Below are positions 5,686-5,879 of a stretch of DNA of 5,879 nt, piece after piece. Position 1 is the stretch's first letter. Each line of letters begins with the position of its first letter. The translations under genes were made by a program, and so were the position numbers. The notes beneath the pieces were generated by a model. The model did no database searches and was not told the DNA's origin. It was given only the letters and a program-made list of their open reading frames with translations. Source of the DNA: CBFIHN01 sp965662575 (GTDB lineage: Bacteria > Pseudomonadota > Gammaproteobacteria > Francisellales > CACEW01); the NCBI GenBank assembly GCA_965662575.1, contig CBFIHN010000058.1, positions 1 through 5,879 on the forward strand, written 5' to 3'.

Positions 5686-5753
5686 GTCGACATCCAGGCG
5701 AATGCGGGGATCCAGATATCAAAAACTGGATTCCTACTTCGATGGAAATGACA
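5686..5753. repeat. REP-like interspersed palindrome
   Basis: GGGATCCAG (5707-5715) and CTGGATTCC (5726-5734) form a 9-base stem with one G-T mismatch around a 10-base loop. Outer arms, GTCGACATCCAGG at 5686-5698 and GATGGAAATGACAT at 5741-5754, continue the symmetry imperfectly. The motif of CTGGATTCC followed by a GGAATGACA-like tail is one I recall from dispersed intergenic hairpins in many proteobacterial genomes. It is noncoding; any translation across it is an artefact. Confidence 0.65.
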
Positions 5754-5784
5754 TCTCGTTGGATGTTGATCAAGTATAGACCGT

Positions 5785-5879
5785 GGGACTGTTGCAAATC
5801 AATTTCTAGCGGCACTAGCGTCGTTGAAAAAAATGAAAAACTGCTCATTTATTAGGTATAAACTCCACTTTTTTAATTT
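5785..5879. mobile_element. Terminus of an IS-like element, cut by the right edge
   Basis: GGGACTGTTGCAAATCA (5785-5801) matches the left arm of the palindrome at 416 in 15 of 17 bases and has the look of a terminal inverted repeat of the CTGTTGCAAA kind seen in several IS families. Behind it, A-rich (5827-5840) and T-rich (5869-5879) tracts flank a region resembling the subterminal sequence of such elements. No transposase is visible, because only about 95 bases lie inside the window. The family and the exact outer boundary cannot be fixed from this much sequence. Confidence 0.5.

Larger units (their letters stand above)
5332..5784. other. Upstream region of the DAHP synthase-serA unit, no gene seen
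   Basis: These 453 bases hold two candidate minus-strand promoters, the GTGCA repeats and an AT-rich leader in the part nearest the gene. A REP-like palindrome follows at 5686-5753. Between 5536 and 5685 I see nothing definite: an AGGAGG at 5653-5658 looks like a plus-strand ribosome site, but no usable start codon and open frame follow it. It may be the leftover 5' end of a gene displaced by the repeat and the IS-like element. Confidence 0.6.

Noticed and set aside
5651..5848. 65-codon minus-strand open frame
   Set aside because: It spans the IS-like terminus and the REP-like palindrome; its content is translated repeat sequence.
1..5879. A new defence, mobile or biosynthetic system
   Set aside because: All confidently read genes are housekeeping or transport. 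There are no CRISPR-type repeats, toxin-antitoxin pair, reverse transcriptase, integrase or cluster of unknown genes.

Overview
The window reads as chromosomal backbone from a gammaproteobacterium with moderately low GC. Nth, SerA and the type I DAHP synthase align closely with the E. coli proteins from memory, down to the same cysteine positions in Nth, and the DUF1841 family is proteobacterial. I cannot name the genus. The central 4.8 kb is gene-dense housekeeping DNA, and both edges carry IS-like termini and palindromic repeats.

Layout: (1) 1-129, the 5' end of an unrecognised minus-strand gene that runs off the left edge. (2) 150-234, tRNA-Leu(UAG), minus strand, with a recognisable promoter upstream. 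(3) 235-560, a gene-poor stretch holding a possible gene remnant and a perfect 13+13 bp inverted repeat that looks like two fused IS ends. (4) 561-1859, a minus-strand ABC ATPase of the nitrate/sulfonate/taurine type with a C-terminal AAA-associated domain and no permease beside it. (5) 1911-2961, plus-strand nth (TTG start) followed by an overlapping DUF1841 gene. (6) 3023-5331, a minus-strand pair: DAHP synthase (first step of the shikimate pathway), then serA (first step of serine synthesis), overlapping by ATGA. (7) 5332-5784, the upstream region of that pair, with two candidate promoters, a GTGCA repeat cluster and a REP-like palindrome. (8) 5785-5879, the terminus of an IS-like element that continues off the right edge.

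The DAHP synthase-serA pair joins the entry points of two pathways that meet in tryptophan synthesis, where chorismate and serine are both consumed. nth and DUF1841 look co-translated, and they converge on serA with only 61 bp between stop codons and no clear terminator. The ABC ATPase diverges from nth across 51 bp, and its best candidate promoter overlaps the nth start codon.

I found no CRISPR array, toxin-antitoxin pair, defence system or other candidate for a wholly new system. The points most worth a second look are the overlapped DAHP synthase-serA unit and its repeat-bearing promoter region, the fused IS-end palindrome flanked by TTTAT, the orphan ATPase, and the histidine-rich DUF1841 protein tied to nth.
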